Shown here in pieces: positions 50,506 to 60,555 of a stretch of DNA of 64,000 nt. The stretch is from positions 62,001-126,000 of the forward strand of contig DDSP01000025.1 of the NCBI GenBank assembly GCA_002343445.1, in the 5' to 3' direction. The notes beneath the pieces were generated by a model. It did not search any database. It worked only from the letters and a program-made list of their open reading frames with translations, and was not told the origin of the DNA. Source of the DNA: Chthonomonas sp. UBA2387. Its GTDB lineage: Bacteria; Armatimonadota; Fimbriimonadia; Fimbriimonadales; Fimbriimonadaceae. The translations under genes and the position numbers were made by a program. Every line of letters begins with the position of its first letter. Within the stretch, counting starts at the first letter, position 1.

Positions 50506-53500
50506 ATGCGGATGCACGCGGGTCTTTCCTCCATGCTTCTTCTCGCCCTTGGCGCGCTGGTTCAGGCGAACGGCGCGATTCGAGGCGCCCGATCGCTCGC
50601 CTTGAGCCTCGACGGGACCCATATCGCCTTCACCTACCAGGGAGATGTTTGGGTCGTCTCGGCCAAGGGTGGCCAGGCGCGACAGGTCACCAACCACATC
50701 GAGATGGACGACAACCCCGTATGGTCGCCGGACGGCAAGCGCATCGCCTTCGCCAGCAACCGAACGGGCAACTGGGACGTGTTCATCGCTCCCCTCGAAG
50801 GCGGTCGCACCGAACGGCTGACCTACTTCTCGGGCAGCGACGTGCCCAACGACTGGACCACGGACGGACGCATTCTGATCGCGGGCTCGCGCGATAAGGC
50901 AGAGGGCGGCATCTACGCGATCGAAGTCGCCACGGGCCGCATCCACGAGTTGCTCCTCGACATGATGCCCGTCGGGTCGCCCAAGATGTCGAACGACGGG
51001 ACCACCTTGCTCTACACCCGGTTCGGCTTCCCTTGGACGCGGCCGCGCTACCACGGCTCGGCGGCATCCCAAATCCACACGTTGGACATGGGCACCAAAC
51101 AGCGCTCCCCCGTCCGCAACACCGACTTCCAACACCTGTGGCCCCACTTCGGGCCCGATGCCGGCACGGTCTACGCCGTGAGCGCCGACGATCAAACGCC
51201 GAGTTCGTCCTACGTCGGCAAGAGCATCGGCAAGGTGGTGGACAGCGCCCGCCGCACACCGAACGTGTACGCGTTCCCGGTGCGCAGCCGAGGCGTCAAC
51301 CCTCGCGGCGAGCGGTTGACCGAGTTCGTGGGCGGATCGGTTCGGTTCCTGACGGCCGCGAAGCGGACACCGCTGCTGGCGTTCGAATACGAGGGCGACG
51401 TTTACACGATGACGCCCAGCCAGCCGGCGGCCAAGATCGGCATCGTGGCCACGCTCGACGACAAGGTGACCTACGACGAACGGCTCGTGCTGACCACTGG
51501 CGCGGCCCAGGCATCGCTGGACGCCAAGGGCGAGAACGTGGTCTTCCAAGTCCGGGGCGAGCTGTGGTCCGTGCCTGTGAAGAAGGGTAAAGGCCCGAAC
51601 AAGGACGACGCCACGCAACTCACCGAATGGCCCGGAGTGGACGCGAACCCGCTGGTACATCCGCGCGCCGGCAAGGCGTTCTTCACCTCCGACCGCGAAG
51701 GTTCAGAGCGACTGTACGTGGTGGACCTCGCGACCAAGGAAGTCACGCCGGTCAGCCAGCGCGACAGCGACGTCGCCAACGTCAAGCTCACGCCAGACGG
51801 CCAGAACGTGTCGTTCTTCATCACAGGCGCCGAGGGCGGGCTCTACACCTATCCCGTGGATGGGGGCTCGGTGGTCCGCATCTTCGCCATGCCCGGCCAG
51901 TATCGCTTCGGCAGCCAATCGGATTACGCGTGGAGTCCGGACGGCCGCTTCGTCGCCTACGTCAACAACGCCAACGGCGTGACGACGAACATCCACATCT
52001 ACGACACCCGCGAGAACAAGGACACGAACATCACGCGGCTGAACGCCTCGCACCGCTCGCCCGAGTGGTCCGCCGACGGCAAGTTCCTCTACTTCGCCAG
52101 CGACCGAGAAGGCGACGGCATGTATCGGGTGGCGTTAAAGCGCCGTTCGTTCCGCGACCCCGATTACGACCTCAAGTACGAGAAGCCGAAGGACTCCGTG
52201 ACCGTGGAGATCGAGTTCGAGGACATCGAGGACCGTATCTCACGGTTCGGCAGCCAATCGGGCGTCGGCGCGATCACGTTCGACGCCGAGAACGGCGACG
52301 TACTCTTCCTTCAGGGTGGCGATATCACCAAGGTGGGCTACGATGGCGAGGGCGTCACCAAGTTCACGAACGGTGGCGGCATCGGTGCGTTCTCGATCAG
52401 CTTGGACACCAAGAACCTGGTGTACGTTCAGAACGGGACGATCTCGATCATGAACCACCGCGCGGGCAACCGGCCCGTGACCCGGGTGGACTTCCGCGCC
52501 GATTGGACGCGCGACGTTCGTCTAGAGCGCAAGGCGGCGTTCTACGAGTTCTGGCGGGAGTACAACCGCAGCTTCTACGACGCCAACTTCCACGGGCGCG
52601 ATTGGCTTCAGACGCGCAAGCGGTACGAGCCCCTGCTCGAGGCCGTGGCGCACCGCAACGAGATGGCCACGCTGCTCAACATGATGATCGGCGAACTCGA
52701 GGCCAGCCACACCGAGGCGAGTGCGGCACCCGGCAACCCGTCGGGCGCATCCACGGCGCACCCCGGATTCACCATCGACTACTCCCACGCGGGACCGGGA
52801 CTCAAGATCGCCTCGGTTCCCAAGCGGACGCCTGGCGCCTACAAGGACACCGAACTCAAGCCGGGCGAGTACGTGATGAGCATCAACGGGGTCGCTGTCG
52901 CCCCCAACGAACGCGCCTACGATGAAGCGCTCAAGAATCAGGGTGGCCGCATCATCACGCTCAAGGTGAACTCCACGCCGACCCTCGAAGGGGCGCGCGA
53001 GGTCAAGTACGAAGCCATGGGCGGCGGCGAGTTCGGAGGCATCCACTACCGCAACCAGATCGAGCAGCGGCGGCGCTACGTCGAGGAGAAATCGGGTGGG
53101 CGGCTGACTTACGTGCACATTTCGGGCATGGGTGGGCCGAACTTCGACCGCTTCAACCGCGAAATCTGGGAGTACGGCATCGGTCGCGACGGGGTGGTGA
53201 TCGACGTTCGCAACAACGGCGGCGGCAACATCAGCGACCGCATCATCGACATCCTGGAACGCGTGCCGCACAGCATCTACGCCTCGCGGGACGGGGTAGC
53301 GCTGCCCGCGCCCACGCAGGCCTGGAACAAGCCCATCGTGGTGATGCAGAACGAGCGGAGCTTCTCGAACGCCGAGATGTTTCCCTACGCCATGCAGCAA
53401 CTGCGCCTCGCCACCACGATCGGCATGCCGACCCCCGGCTACGTGATCTGGACTTACGGCTTGCGGCTGGTGGATGGGACGGGCGCGCGCATGCCCACGT

Positions 53501-53655
53501 CGGGCGTCTACCGACTGGATGGCTCGCCGCTCGAGAACATGGGTCAGCAGCCCAACATCCGCGTGGACATCACGCCCGCCGACTACTTCTCGGGCAAGGA
53601 CCCGCAACTGGACCGAGCCATCGAGGAGTTGCTGAAGAAGCTCCCCCGCAAGTAG
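50506..53655 (+). CDS. Tricorn-like S41 protease
   Basis: A 1049-residue exported peptidase. Signal peptide 1-25. Two propeller domains of WD40/PD40 repeats follow (WSPDGKRIAFASNR, WSADGKFLYFASDR). From about 670 comes the core: FYDANFHGRDW (with the tricorn His), a PDZ domain near 760-850 (GEYVMSINGVAVAP), and the S41 domain with the catalytic Ser in NERSFSNAEMFPYA near 950 plus NNGGGNISD. Tricorn cuts peptides produced by larger proteases; bacterial homologues are periplasmic. Confidence 0.92.
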   Translation: MRMHAGLSSMLLLALGALVQANGAIRGARSLALSLDGTHIAFTYQGDVWVVSAKGGQARQVTNHIEMDDNPVWSPDGKRIAFASNRTGNWDVFIAPLEGGRTERLTYFSGSDVPNDWTTDGRILIAGSRDKAEGGIYAIEVATGRIHELLLDMMPVGSPKMSNDGTTLLYTRFGFPWTRPRYHGSAASQIHTLDMGTKQRSPVRNTDFQHLWPHFGPDAGTVYAVSADDQTPSSSYVGKSIGKVVDSARRTPNVYAFPVRSRGVNPRGERLTEFVGGSVRFLTAAKRTPLLAFEYEGDVYTMTPSQPAAKIGIVATLDDKVTYDERLVLTTGAAQASLDAKGENVVFQVRGELWSVPVKKGKGPNKDDATQLTEWPGVDANPLVHPRAGKAFFTSDREGSERLYVVDLATKEVTPVSQRDSDVANVKLTPDGQNVSFFITGAEGGLYTYPVDGGSVVRIFAMPGQYRFGSQSDYAWSPDGRFVAYVNNANGVTTNIHIYDTRENKDTNITRLNASHRSPEWSADGKFLYFASDREGDGMYRVALKRRSFRDPDYDLKYEKPKDSVTVEIEFEDIEDRISRFGSQSGVGAITFDAENGDVLFLQGGDITKVGYDGEGVTKFTNGGGIGAFSISLDTKNLVYVQNGTISIMNHRAGNRPVTRVDFRADWTRDVRLERKAAFYEFWREYNRSFYDANFHGRDWLQTRKRYEPLLEAVAHRNEMATLLNMMIGELEASHTEASAAPGNPSGASTAHPGFTIDYSHAGPGLKIASVPKRTPGAYKDTELKPGEYVMSINGVAVAPNERAYDEALKNQGGRIITLKVNSTPTLEGAREVKYEAMGGGEFGGIHYRNQIEQRRRYVEEKSGGRLTYVHISGMGGPNFDRFNREIWEYGIGRDGVVIDVRNNGGGNISDRIIDILERVPHSIYASRDGVALPAPTQAWNKPIVVMQNERSFSNAEMFPYAMQQLRLATTIGMPTPGYVIWTYGLRLVDGTGARMPTSGVYRLDGSPLENMGQQPNIRVDITPADYFSGKDPQLDRAIEELLKKLPRK

Positions 53656-53662
53656 GGGGCTC

Positions 53663-54643
53663 ATGGACCTCTATCCGTCGCTCGTCAGGCGGCTGGCGTT
53701 CCGGTTCGACCCGGAACGTGCCCACCATGCCGCGTTCTGGTTTCTGGAACGCGGCTGGGTGCCTTCTCTTAGGAGGGCGACTCCTTCCCTGCGGCGCGAG
53801 ATTTGGGGATTGACGTTCGACAACCCCGTGGGCTTGGCGGCAGGAATGGACAAGGATGCCGTCGGTCTGAAGTCGTGGCGGCGGCTGGGCTTTGGGTTCG
53901 TCGAGGTCGGCACCGTCACGCCCAAGCCTCAGCCGGGCAACCCCTTGCCGAGGCTGTTCCGCCTGCCTTCGGATCGGGCGATCATCAACCGGATGGGCTT
54001 CAACAACTCGGGCTCGGCGGCGATGGCCGAGCGGTTGGGGCGGATCAAGGCGGGGATTCCCCTCGGGATCAATCTGGGCAAGAACAAAGCGACCCCCGAC
54101 GAGCAGGCCGCCGAGGACTACGCCGAGGCGCTCCGCACCCTGCGCGAGCATGGCGACTACTTTGTGGTCAACGTGTCGTCTCCCAACACGCCCGGGCTTC
54201 GCGGGTTGCAGGAGCGCGGGCCGCTTTTGGAGATCGCCCAGACGCTTCGCGCCATCGAGCCCGTCAAGCCAATCCTCGTCAAAGTCGCTCCAGACCTGAC
54301 GTTCGACGCGCTGGACGACGTTCTCTCGGTGTGCGTGGAAGCGAATCTGAGCGGCATCGTGGCGACGAACACCACGCTCTCGCGAACCGGGCTGAGCGCC
54401 GACCCTAGCGAAACGGGCGGCCTGTCAGGCGCGCCTCTGACCGTTCGCGCCGACGAAGTCCTTTCGCACTTGGCGCGCCACCGGCCGGACGGGCTGGTGT
54501 TGATCGGGGTCGGCGGGATCATGACGCCCGACGACGCCAAGCGCAAAGTGGACCTCGGAGCGGACCTGATCCAGCTGTATACGGGCTATGTGTACGGCGG
54601 CCCTTGGCTTGTCCCTCGCATCCTTACGGCCCTTGGCGGCTGA
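53663..54643 (+). CDS. pyrD: Dihydroorotate dehydrogenase, quinone-type (class 2)
   Basis: Fourth step of pyrimidine synthesis, coupled to quinone; 326 residues. An N-terminal amphipathic stretch (LVRRLAFRFDPERAHHAAF) fits membrane attachment. GFVEVGTVTPKPQPGNP, NRMGFNN, NVSSPNTPGLR and GLSGAPL are the FMN-binding and active-site motifs, with Ser (of SSPNTP) as the catalytic base. It lies seven bases after the tricorn-like gene. Confidence 0.96.
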   Translation: MDLYPSLVRRLAFRFDPERAHHAAFWFLERGWVPSLRRATPSLRREIWGLTFDNPVGLAAGMDKDAVGLKSWRRLGFGFVEVGTVTPKPQPGNPLPRLFRLPSDRAIINRMGFNNSGSAAMAERLGRIKAGIPLGINLGKNKATPDEQAAEDYAEALRTLREHGDYFVVNVSSPNTPGLRGLQERGPLLEIAQTLRAIEPVKPILVKVAPDLTFDALDDVLSVCVEANLSGIVATNTTLSRTGLSADPSETGGLSGAPLTVRADEVLSHLARHRPDGLVLIGVGGIMTPDDAKRKVDLGADLIQLYTGYVYGGPWLVPRILTALGG

Positions 54644-54658
54644 GCCGAAGGGTTGCGA

Positions 54659-55198
54659 TCAGCCCTTGGACGTCGCGACCAATCGCGCGTGGGCTTCCAT
54701 CGCTTGGGCCAGTTGGTTTGTAGCGTCCGTGTAGCGGCGGTCCGCGACGGCCAGACGGTCGTCAAGGGCTTTGAACGTTGTATCGGATTCCCGCAACCGG
54801 CTCCGCTCGCGTTCCATCGCGGCGCGGTCCAGCGACGCGCGGCCCGTCGTCTTCTTGACGGCGGCCTCGACTTGCGCTTGGATGGACTTGACCGCCAAGG
54901 CGGCGTCGATTCGGGAGACGAATGCCCGGACGACCTCGAGTTCCTGCTGGTCCAGTTCGCTGCGCTCCGGCAGGTCGGCCAACTTGGTTTCCAGCAACTT
55001 GGCTTCGTCCTTCCACTTGAGGAGCACGTCCTCGCCCGTGCGCACGCCGATGTCCCGCGTCGAACTCATCAACGTCGAGAAGGCCACACGCAAGCTGGAC
55101 GTCTGCTGCTGCGGGGCGGGCTGAGGCGGTTCCTTCGGTTCTTGACGGGCGCACGCGCCCAGCGACAGAACCACCAGCACAACCCAAATCCAACGCAT
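54659..55198 (-). CDS. Lipoprotein with coiled-coil helices
   Basis: A 179-residue lipoprotein, lipobox LSLGAC near residue 16. The mature part starts with a Pro/Gln stretch (PPQPAPQQQ) and is then almost wholly helical with charged heptads (LDQQELEVVRAFVSRIDAAL). No family is recognised. It follows the sugar nucleotidyltransferase gene by three bases on the same strand. Confidence 0.7.
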   Translation of the reverse strand: MRWIWVVLVVLSLGACARQEPKEPPQPAPQQQTSSLRVAFSTLMSSTRDIGVRTGEDVLLKWKDEAKLLETKLADLPERSELDQQELEVVRAFVSRIDAALAVKSIQAQVEAAVKKTTGRASLDRAAMERERSRLRESDTTFKALDDRLAVADRRYTDATNQLAQAMEAHARLVATSKG

Positions 55199-55201
55199 GA
55201 T

Positions 55202-56140
55202 CTAGTCCACTCGACGGGAGTCGGAGCCCATCGCGATGGTGGATACGAATTCTGTTGCGGAAGCGTTGCCGCCGATGAGCGAGCGATGAATCGCCCCGTC
55301 GGATTCGACGGTCGCGCCCGGCAGCACCACGGCGTTCTCGATGCGGGTAGCCCGAACCTTGCAGCCAGGACCGATCACGACGTTCTGACCGATCTCGGCG
55401 TCCACGTCGCTCTCGGGGTGGATGAGCGTGCCGCCTCCAATGAGGAAGGCGCTGGTTTCCAAGAACGAATCGAGCGTGCCCGTGTCGAACCACTCGCCCG
55501 TGTAGACACCTGCGCGAACGTCGTGGCCCCGATCCACCAACATCTGGATGGCGTCGGTGATCTCGTATTCCCCGCGAGCGCTGGGTTGCAGGTCCTCCAG
55601 CATGTCCCAGATGGGTTGGCGAAAGAAATAGACGCCCGCCATCGCGAGGTTGCTTTCGGGGACCTTGGGCTTTTCAACAAGACGGACGATCCGGTCGCCG
55701 TCCACGTTCGCCACACCGAATCGGCTGGGGTCGGGGACCGCTTTGACCAAGTTGAGGTTCGCACATCCCGAAGAGCGGAACCTCTCGGCGGCCCCGGTGA
55801 GGCTCTCCGAGTAGACGGCATCGCCTAGATACATGCAAAAGTCGTCTGTTCCCACGAGGTCCTTGGCGAACGACATGGCGTGGGCGAGTCCCTTGGCCTC
55901 GGGTTGGCGAGCGTACGCCACCGTGAGGCCGTTACCCGTCTTGTCTCCGAGGGCGTCGCGCATGGCGGCCTCGTTGCCGCCGACGACCACGCAGACGTCT
56001 TGAACGCCGATCTCTTTCAGCCGGTCGAAGGCGTAGTCCAGCGTGGGACGGTTGGCGAGAGGCAGCAGGGGCTTGGGGATGACCTGGGTGACGGGATACA
56101 GTCGAGTTCCCATCCCAGCGGCGAGGATGACGGCTTTCAT
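55202..56140 (-). CDS. Glucose-1-phosphate thymidylyltransferase-like nucleotidyltransferase
   Basis: A 312-residue NTP:sugar-1-phosphate transferase. LAAGMGTRLYPVTQVIPKPL is the signature loop with the conserved Arg, Lys and GG-like motif. DFCMYLGDAVYSE contains the metal-binding Asp, and VEKPK the second lysine. A C-terminal left-handed beta-helix (HPESDVDAEIGQNVVIGPGC) follows, as in archaeal-type RmlA or bifunctional GlmU-like enzymes. The sugar is not certain. Confidence 0.85.
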   Translation of the reverse strand: MKAVILAAGMGTRLYPVTQVIPKPLLPLANRPTLDYAFDRLKEIGVQDVCVVVGGNEAAMRDALGDKTGNGLTVAYARQPEAKGLAHAMSFAKDLVGTDDFCMYLGDAVYSESLTGAAERFRSSGCANLNLVKAVPDPSRFGVANVDGDRIVRLVEKPKVPESNLAMAGVYFFRQPIWDMLEDLQPSARGEYEITDAIQMLVDRGHDVRAGVYTGEWFDTGTLDSFLETSAFLIGGGTLIHPESDVDAEIGQNVVIGPGCKVRATRIENAVVLPGATVESDGAIHRSLIGGNASATEFVSTIAMGSDSRRVD

Positions 56141-56201
56141 AGGCGTTTGCTGGCTTGGCGAGACTACCCCGCAACCCCCATACGGTACGCTGGTTCCCAC
56201 C

Positions 56202-57434
56202 TTGCTCGGGTGGCGTACAGGACGATTCGTGTTGGTTTTGGGCCTCTCGGCCCTGCTTTTCGGGTGCAGGAGCGAACCTCCCGCGCCCTTCGAGACGTTT
56301 CTCGACGCGCGGCCCGTCCCGCCGATCGACACCTCTCGCGGCGATGCCTACGACTGGTACGCCTCCGCAGCCCTGGAGGCCGAGGAGAAGGCCACGGCGT
56401 ACGCCAAGTGGGTCTCGTTCCCCGAATCGGACCGGGCGAAGATCATCGCGGCACTTGGGCCCGCGCTTCAGAAAGTCGCGAGGGGCTCCACTCAGACGTG
56501 CTCCTACCGCTGCGGGCCAACCAAGCCGTTCGAGCCCGCGCCCTATAGCGCGGGGTGGCGCTTATGCGGGCGCGCCTTGACGTGGCGCATCGAGCGGGCG
56601 CTTTCCGCCGGAGACGTGCCCTCCGCCATTCGGGACTTCCTCGTGGCGACGCGATTCGGGTTCGACCTGTCGGCAGGCGACACCACCGTGGCGTCGCTCG
56701 GCTTGGCCATCGTGGACGACGCGCGGTTGGCCTTGCTCAAGGGGCGAGCCAAGCTCTCGGCGCAAGACCTCCGGGCTGTCGCTTCGGGTCTCGGCGAAGT
56801 GCTGGCGCGAGTCCCCGACCCCGGATTGGCCATGGACTGCGAGGCACAACAAATGTTGGCGGCTGTCGACTTTGTTCAAGATGCCTACCGAGCCGGGAAC
56901 TACGAAGCCCTCGTTTCAGGTCTGGGGCCCGAGATCAGGAATGCAACCGACGCCTTGGACGCGATGAAAGGCTCTGACGCCAAGCAGCGACCGGCGTACT
57001 TCCGGGGCTTCGCCAACGAGGCCAAGGATCGAGCCAAGCGCATGAAGCAACTGGCTGGAATGCCCGCCGTCGAGCGGGCGAACCAGAAGCCCTTCGAGAC
57101 CACCGGCGACCGGCCGTGGCGGCGATTTGCGCGGCATTTCTTTTTGGCCGGCGAGCCCTATCTGGCCATGCGCGATCGTACGTTGGCCCGGACGAGGTTG
57201 CTGCTCATCGAGTGCCATGCGTTGAGCTATGTGAAGGGGGGCCAGCCCGCACCTGTCGGTCTTAGCCCCTTGCCCGACGTGGCGGTCACCGACCCGTACA
57301 CGGGTGCGCCCCTACGATATCTGGCGTCCGGGAGCACGTTCCGCGCCTACTCGGTTGGGGCGAACTTCGCCGACGATGGCGGCGAGAGCGGCGAAGACGG
57401 CGAATCGCCCGACCTGATCCTCGAGGCGGGATGA
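56202..57434 (+). CDS. Large lipoprotein of unknown function
   Basis: A 410-residue protein. A hydrophobic signal sequence ends in lipobox LLFGC near residue 20 when started at TTG 56202 (adding the basic WRTGR); GTG 56229 is an alternative without a positive N-region. The mature part is rich in Ala, Leu and Asp and mostly helical (YDWYASAALEAEEKATAY, LAIVDDARLALLKGRA), ending in an acidic tail. No family is recognised. Confidence 0.65.
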   Translation: MLGWRTGRFVLVLGLSALLFGCRSEPPAPFETFLDARPVPPIDTSRGDAYDWYASAALEAEEKATAYAKWVSFPESDRAKIIAALGPALQKVARGSTQTCSYRCGPTKPFEPAPYSAGWRLCGRALTWRIERALSAGDVPSAIRDFLVATRFGFDLSAGDTTVASLGLAIVDDARLALLKGRAKLSAQDLRAVASGLGEVLARVPDPGLAMDCEAQQMLAAVDFVQDAYRAGNYEALVSGLGPEIRNATDALDAMKGSDAKQRPAYFRGFANEAKDRAKRMKQLAGMPAVERANQKPFETTGDRPWRRFARHFFLAGEPYLAMRDRTLARTRLLLIECHALSYVKGGQPAPVGLSPLPDVAVTDPYTGAPLRYLASGSTFRAYSVGANFADDGGESGEDGESPDLILEAG

Positions 57435-57440
57435 GGTTGC

Positions 57441-57475
57441 TTCAGTGTTCGGTGTTCAGGGTTCAGGGTTCGGTG
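57441..57475. repeat. Five heptamer repeats of the form TTCRGKG
   Basis: TTCAGTG, TTCGGTG, TTCAGGG, TTCAGGG, TTCGGTG follow one another directly, just after the stop of the lipoprotein gene. The region contains no coding signal. Confidence 0.8.
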
Positions 57476-57538
57476 GTTCGCGACAGGCAATTGACGGGTC
57501 CTTGGACACAGCGAGCGCACGAAAAGCGAACCGTGGCC

Positions 57539-57544
57539 TATACT
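57539..57544 (+). promoter_or_regulatory. Putative -10 box of the secreted protein gene at 57578
   Basis: TATACT 33 bases before ATG 57578; the leader holds the ribosome site GGAGG at 57571-57575. Confidence 0.5.
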
Positions 57545-57577
57545 CGCGCGTACCACACGGGACAACCGTTGGAGGAC

Positions 57578-58297
57578 ATGATCTTGATCAAACGCTCGCT
57601 CGCTCTCGTTTCTCTCCTCACGCTCGCCAGTGTCGCAGCGCTCGCCCAGGATTCCGTTTCGCTCGTCTGGAAGCCCAAGGCCGGCAACACCCTCAAGTAC
57701 AAGCTTCAGGTCAAAGCCAGCATGGAAGGCCAAGAATTCGCGTTCGGCACGACCATCACGCAGAAGGTGCTCGAAGTGCGCCAGAACGGCGAAGTCGTGG
57801 TCGAAGGCAAGCAAAGCAACTTCACCCTCTCGATCGCTGGCGAGGACATGTCGGCGATGATGGGCGACATGGCGATGACCGAGACCAGCACGATGGACCG
57901 ATTCGGCAACGTGCTGAGCCGCAAGTCGGACGCTCCCGCAGAGATGGACAACGCCCGGCTCGACCAAGCGATTCTGTTCGTCTTCCCGCAGAAGGCCGAT
58001 CTCAAGGTCGGTGAGACGTGGACCCGTTCGGTCAAAGCCGACGCTTCGAAGGGCCAGCGCGCCGCCGAGGCCACGTTCAAGTTCGAAGGGACCGAGACCG
58101 TGAACGGGATCAAGTCGAACAAGGTCACCTACACGTTCGTCGAGACGGAAGGCACCGCCGCCATGAAGGTGGATGCCGTCATCTACCTCGCCTCGGAGGA
58201 TGGCGAGTTGGTCAAGGCCGAGTACAAGATGAAGAACCTTGAACTCGGCCCGGGCGCTCCCCCGTCCGATGCCACGGCCACCATCGTCCGCCAGTAG
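57578..58297 (+). CDS. Exported protein of unknown function
   Basis: A 239-residue protein with a signal peptide (ending AALAQ near residue 24) and a beta-rich body (VWKPKAGNTLKYKLQVKASM, NGEVVVEGKQSNFTLSI, DAVIYLASEDGELVKAEYKM). It resembles DUF6263-like secreted proteins. The ATG has GGAGG two bases upstream... a normal leadered start. A strong terminator follows at 58321. Confidence 0.75.
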   Translation: MILIKRSLALVSLLTLASVAALAQDSVSLVWKPKAGNTLKYKLQVKASMEGQEFAFGTTITQKVLEVRQNGEVVVEGKQSNFTLSIAGEDMSAMMGDMAMTETSTMDRFGNVLSRKSDAPAEMDNARLDQAILFVFPQKADLKVGETWTRSVKADASKGQRAAEATFKFEGTETVNGIKSNKVTYTFVETEGTAAMKVDAVIYLASEDGELVKAEYKMKNLELGPGAPPSDATATIVRQ

Positions 58298-58320
58298 GCT
58301 CTGGCCCTCAAAAAGCGATA

Positions 58321-58359
58321 CGGGGCGCGTCCTTGAAGGACGCGCCCCGTTTGTCTTTC
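58321..58359 (+). terminator. Rho-independent terminator after the exported protein gene
   Basis: A 14-bp stem (CGGGGCGCGTCCTT at 58321-58334 with 58336-58349) followed by tttgtcttt. It ends the plus-strand gene 24 bases after its stop and faces the convergent pilin-like gene. Confidence 0.88.
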
Positions 58360-58372
58360 GAGGTGGGCGTGC

Positions 58373-59161
<789 letters not shown>

Positions 59162-59298
59162 CTGATCTCCGTGCCTCGGCTGTCGGGTCGAGCCACCGGC
59201 TGAGGTTTGCTGATGATACAGCATCCTGTTCACGTTTCTTTAACTTTTCACCTCGGCCCGACTGCGTCTGGTGGTGGATGCCACAATTTGGCCCGCTC

Positions 59299-60555
59299 AT
59301 GAGATTCCAAACACCCCGAGGCACCCACGACATGCTCCCGTCTCAGGCGCATGCGTGGCATTGGGTCGAGTCGAGTTTCTCCAAGCTGGCCCGGAGCTAC
59401 GGGTACTCCGAGATCCGCACGCCGATGTTCGAGGACATCGAGTTGTTCATCCGCACGTCCGGCGAAACGAGCGACGTGGTCTCCAAGGAGATGTACGAGT
59501 TCGTGGACCGAGGCGGTCGACGCCTGAGCCTCAAGCCCGAGGGCACGGCCCCGGCGATGCGGAGCTACCTGGAGCACAGCCTCGGCGCCGCGGGCGGCGT
59601 CACGCGCCTCTACTACATCACCCCGGTCTTCCGCTACAACCGACCCGCCAAAGGGCGCTATCGCCAGCACCACCAAACCGGCCTCGAGCTCATCGGCAGC
59701 CCCGCGCCCGAAGCCGATGCCGAGATCATCGAGATGACGGTCCGGCACTTTCAGGCGTTGGGCTTGAAGGAGTTGGAGGTTCAACTGAATTCGATCGGCC
59801 GCGAGGCTTGCCGACTGGCGTACCGTGAGGCCGTCCTGAACCACATGGCATCGTATCTGGCGGGCCAGTCCGAGGAGTTCCAGGCGACGGCCCAGAAGAA
59901 CCCGTTGCGGCTGCTCGACACCAAGGACCCCGAAACGCGGGCCGCTCTCGAGGGGCTTCCCCCGATCACCGACTATCTGGAACCCGAAAGCAAGGCACGG
60001 CTCGAAGCCATCGAGCGGTTGCTGGGCGAAGCCGGGATACCCTATCGCATCTCGCCCGACGTGGTGCGTGGCCTGGACTACTACACCGAGACCGTGTTCG
60101 AGATCACGTCCGGCGACCTCGGAGCGCAGAACTCGCTTTGTGGCGGTGGACGCTACGACAACCTGATCAAGGACATCGGCGGACCTCCGACCCCCAGCGT
60201 GGGCGTGGGTATGGGCATCGAGCGAGCGCTTCTTGTGCTGACCGAACTGGGACTCGTCCCGGGCGCGGAGCCGCCTATGGCGTTCGCTGTTTCCGGGGTG
60301 CCCGAGGCCTCGGCAAGCGTCCGATCGCTCGCCCGCGAGGTTCGAGGCCAGGGATTGGCTTGCCTCTGGGACGTCGAGGGCAAGACGATCAAGGCCCAGA
60401 TGAAGCAGGTGGACCGGTCCAAGGTGCGTTTCGCGCTCATCGTCGGCTCGGACGAGTTGGCCGCCGGTACGGTGTCCATCCGCGAGATGGCGACCGGCGA
60501 ACAAGTGGTCGTTCCGGCATCGGAGGTGGCGGCGTGGCTCGACGCGCGGCGCTGA
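59299..60555 (+). CDS. hisS: Histidyl-tRNA synthetase
   Basis: Charges tRNA-His; 418 residues. RFQTPRGTHDMLPSQ opens the protein, LKPEGTAPAMRSYLEH is motif 2-like, PVFRYNRPAKGRYRQHHQ is motif 2, and VRGLDYYTETVFEI and GGGRYDNLIKDIGGPPTPSV complete the histidine-specific region. Motif 3 is GVGMGIERALL. ATG 59299 is chosen; CACAAT lies 11 bases upstream, and ATG 59278 is in frame but adds non-conserved residues. Confidence 0.97.
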   Translation: MRFQTPRGTHDMLPSQAHAWHWVESSFSKLARSYGYSEIRTPMFEDIELFIRTSGETSDVVSKEMYEFVDRGGRRLSLKPEGTAPAMRSYLEHSLGAAGGVTRLYYITPVFRYNRPAKGRYRQHHQTGLELIGSPAPEADAEIIEMTVRHFQALGLKELEVQLNSIGREACRLAYREAVLNHMASYLAGQSEEFQATAQKNPLRLLDTKDPETRAALEGLPPITDYLEPESKARLEAIERLLGEAGIPYRISPDVVRGLDYYTETVFEITSGDLGAQNSLCGGGRYDNLIKDIGGPPTPSVGVGMGIERALLVLTELGLVPGAEPPMAFAVSGVPEASASVRSLAREVRGQGLACLWDVEGKTIKAQMKQVDRSKVRFALIVGSDELAAGTVSIREMATGEQVVVPASEVAAWLDARR

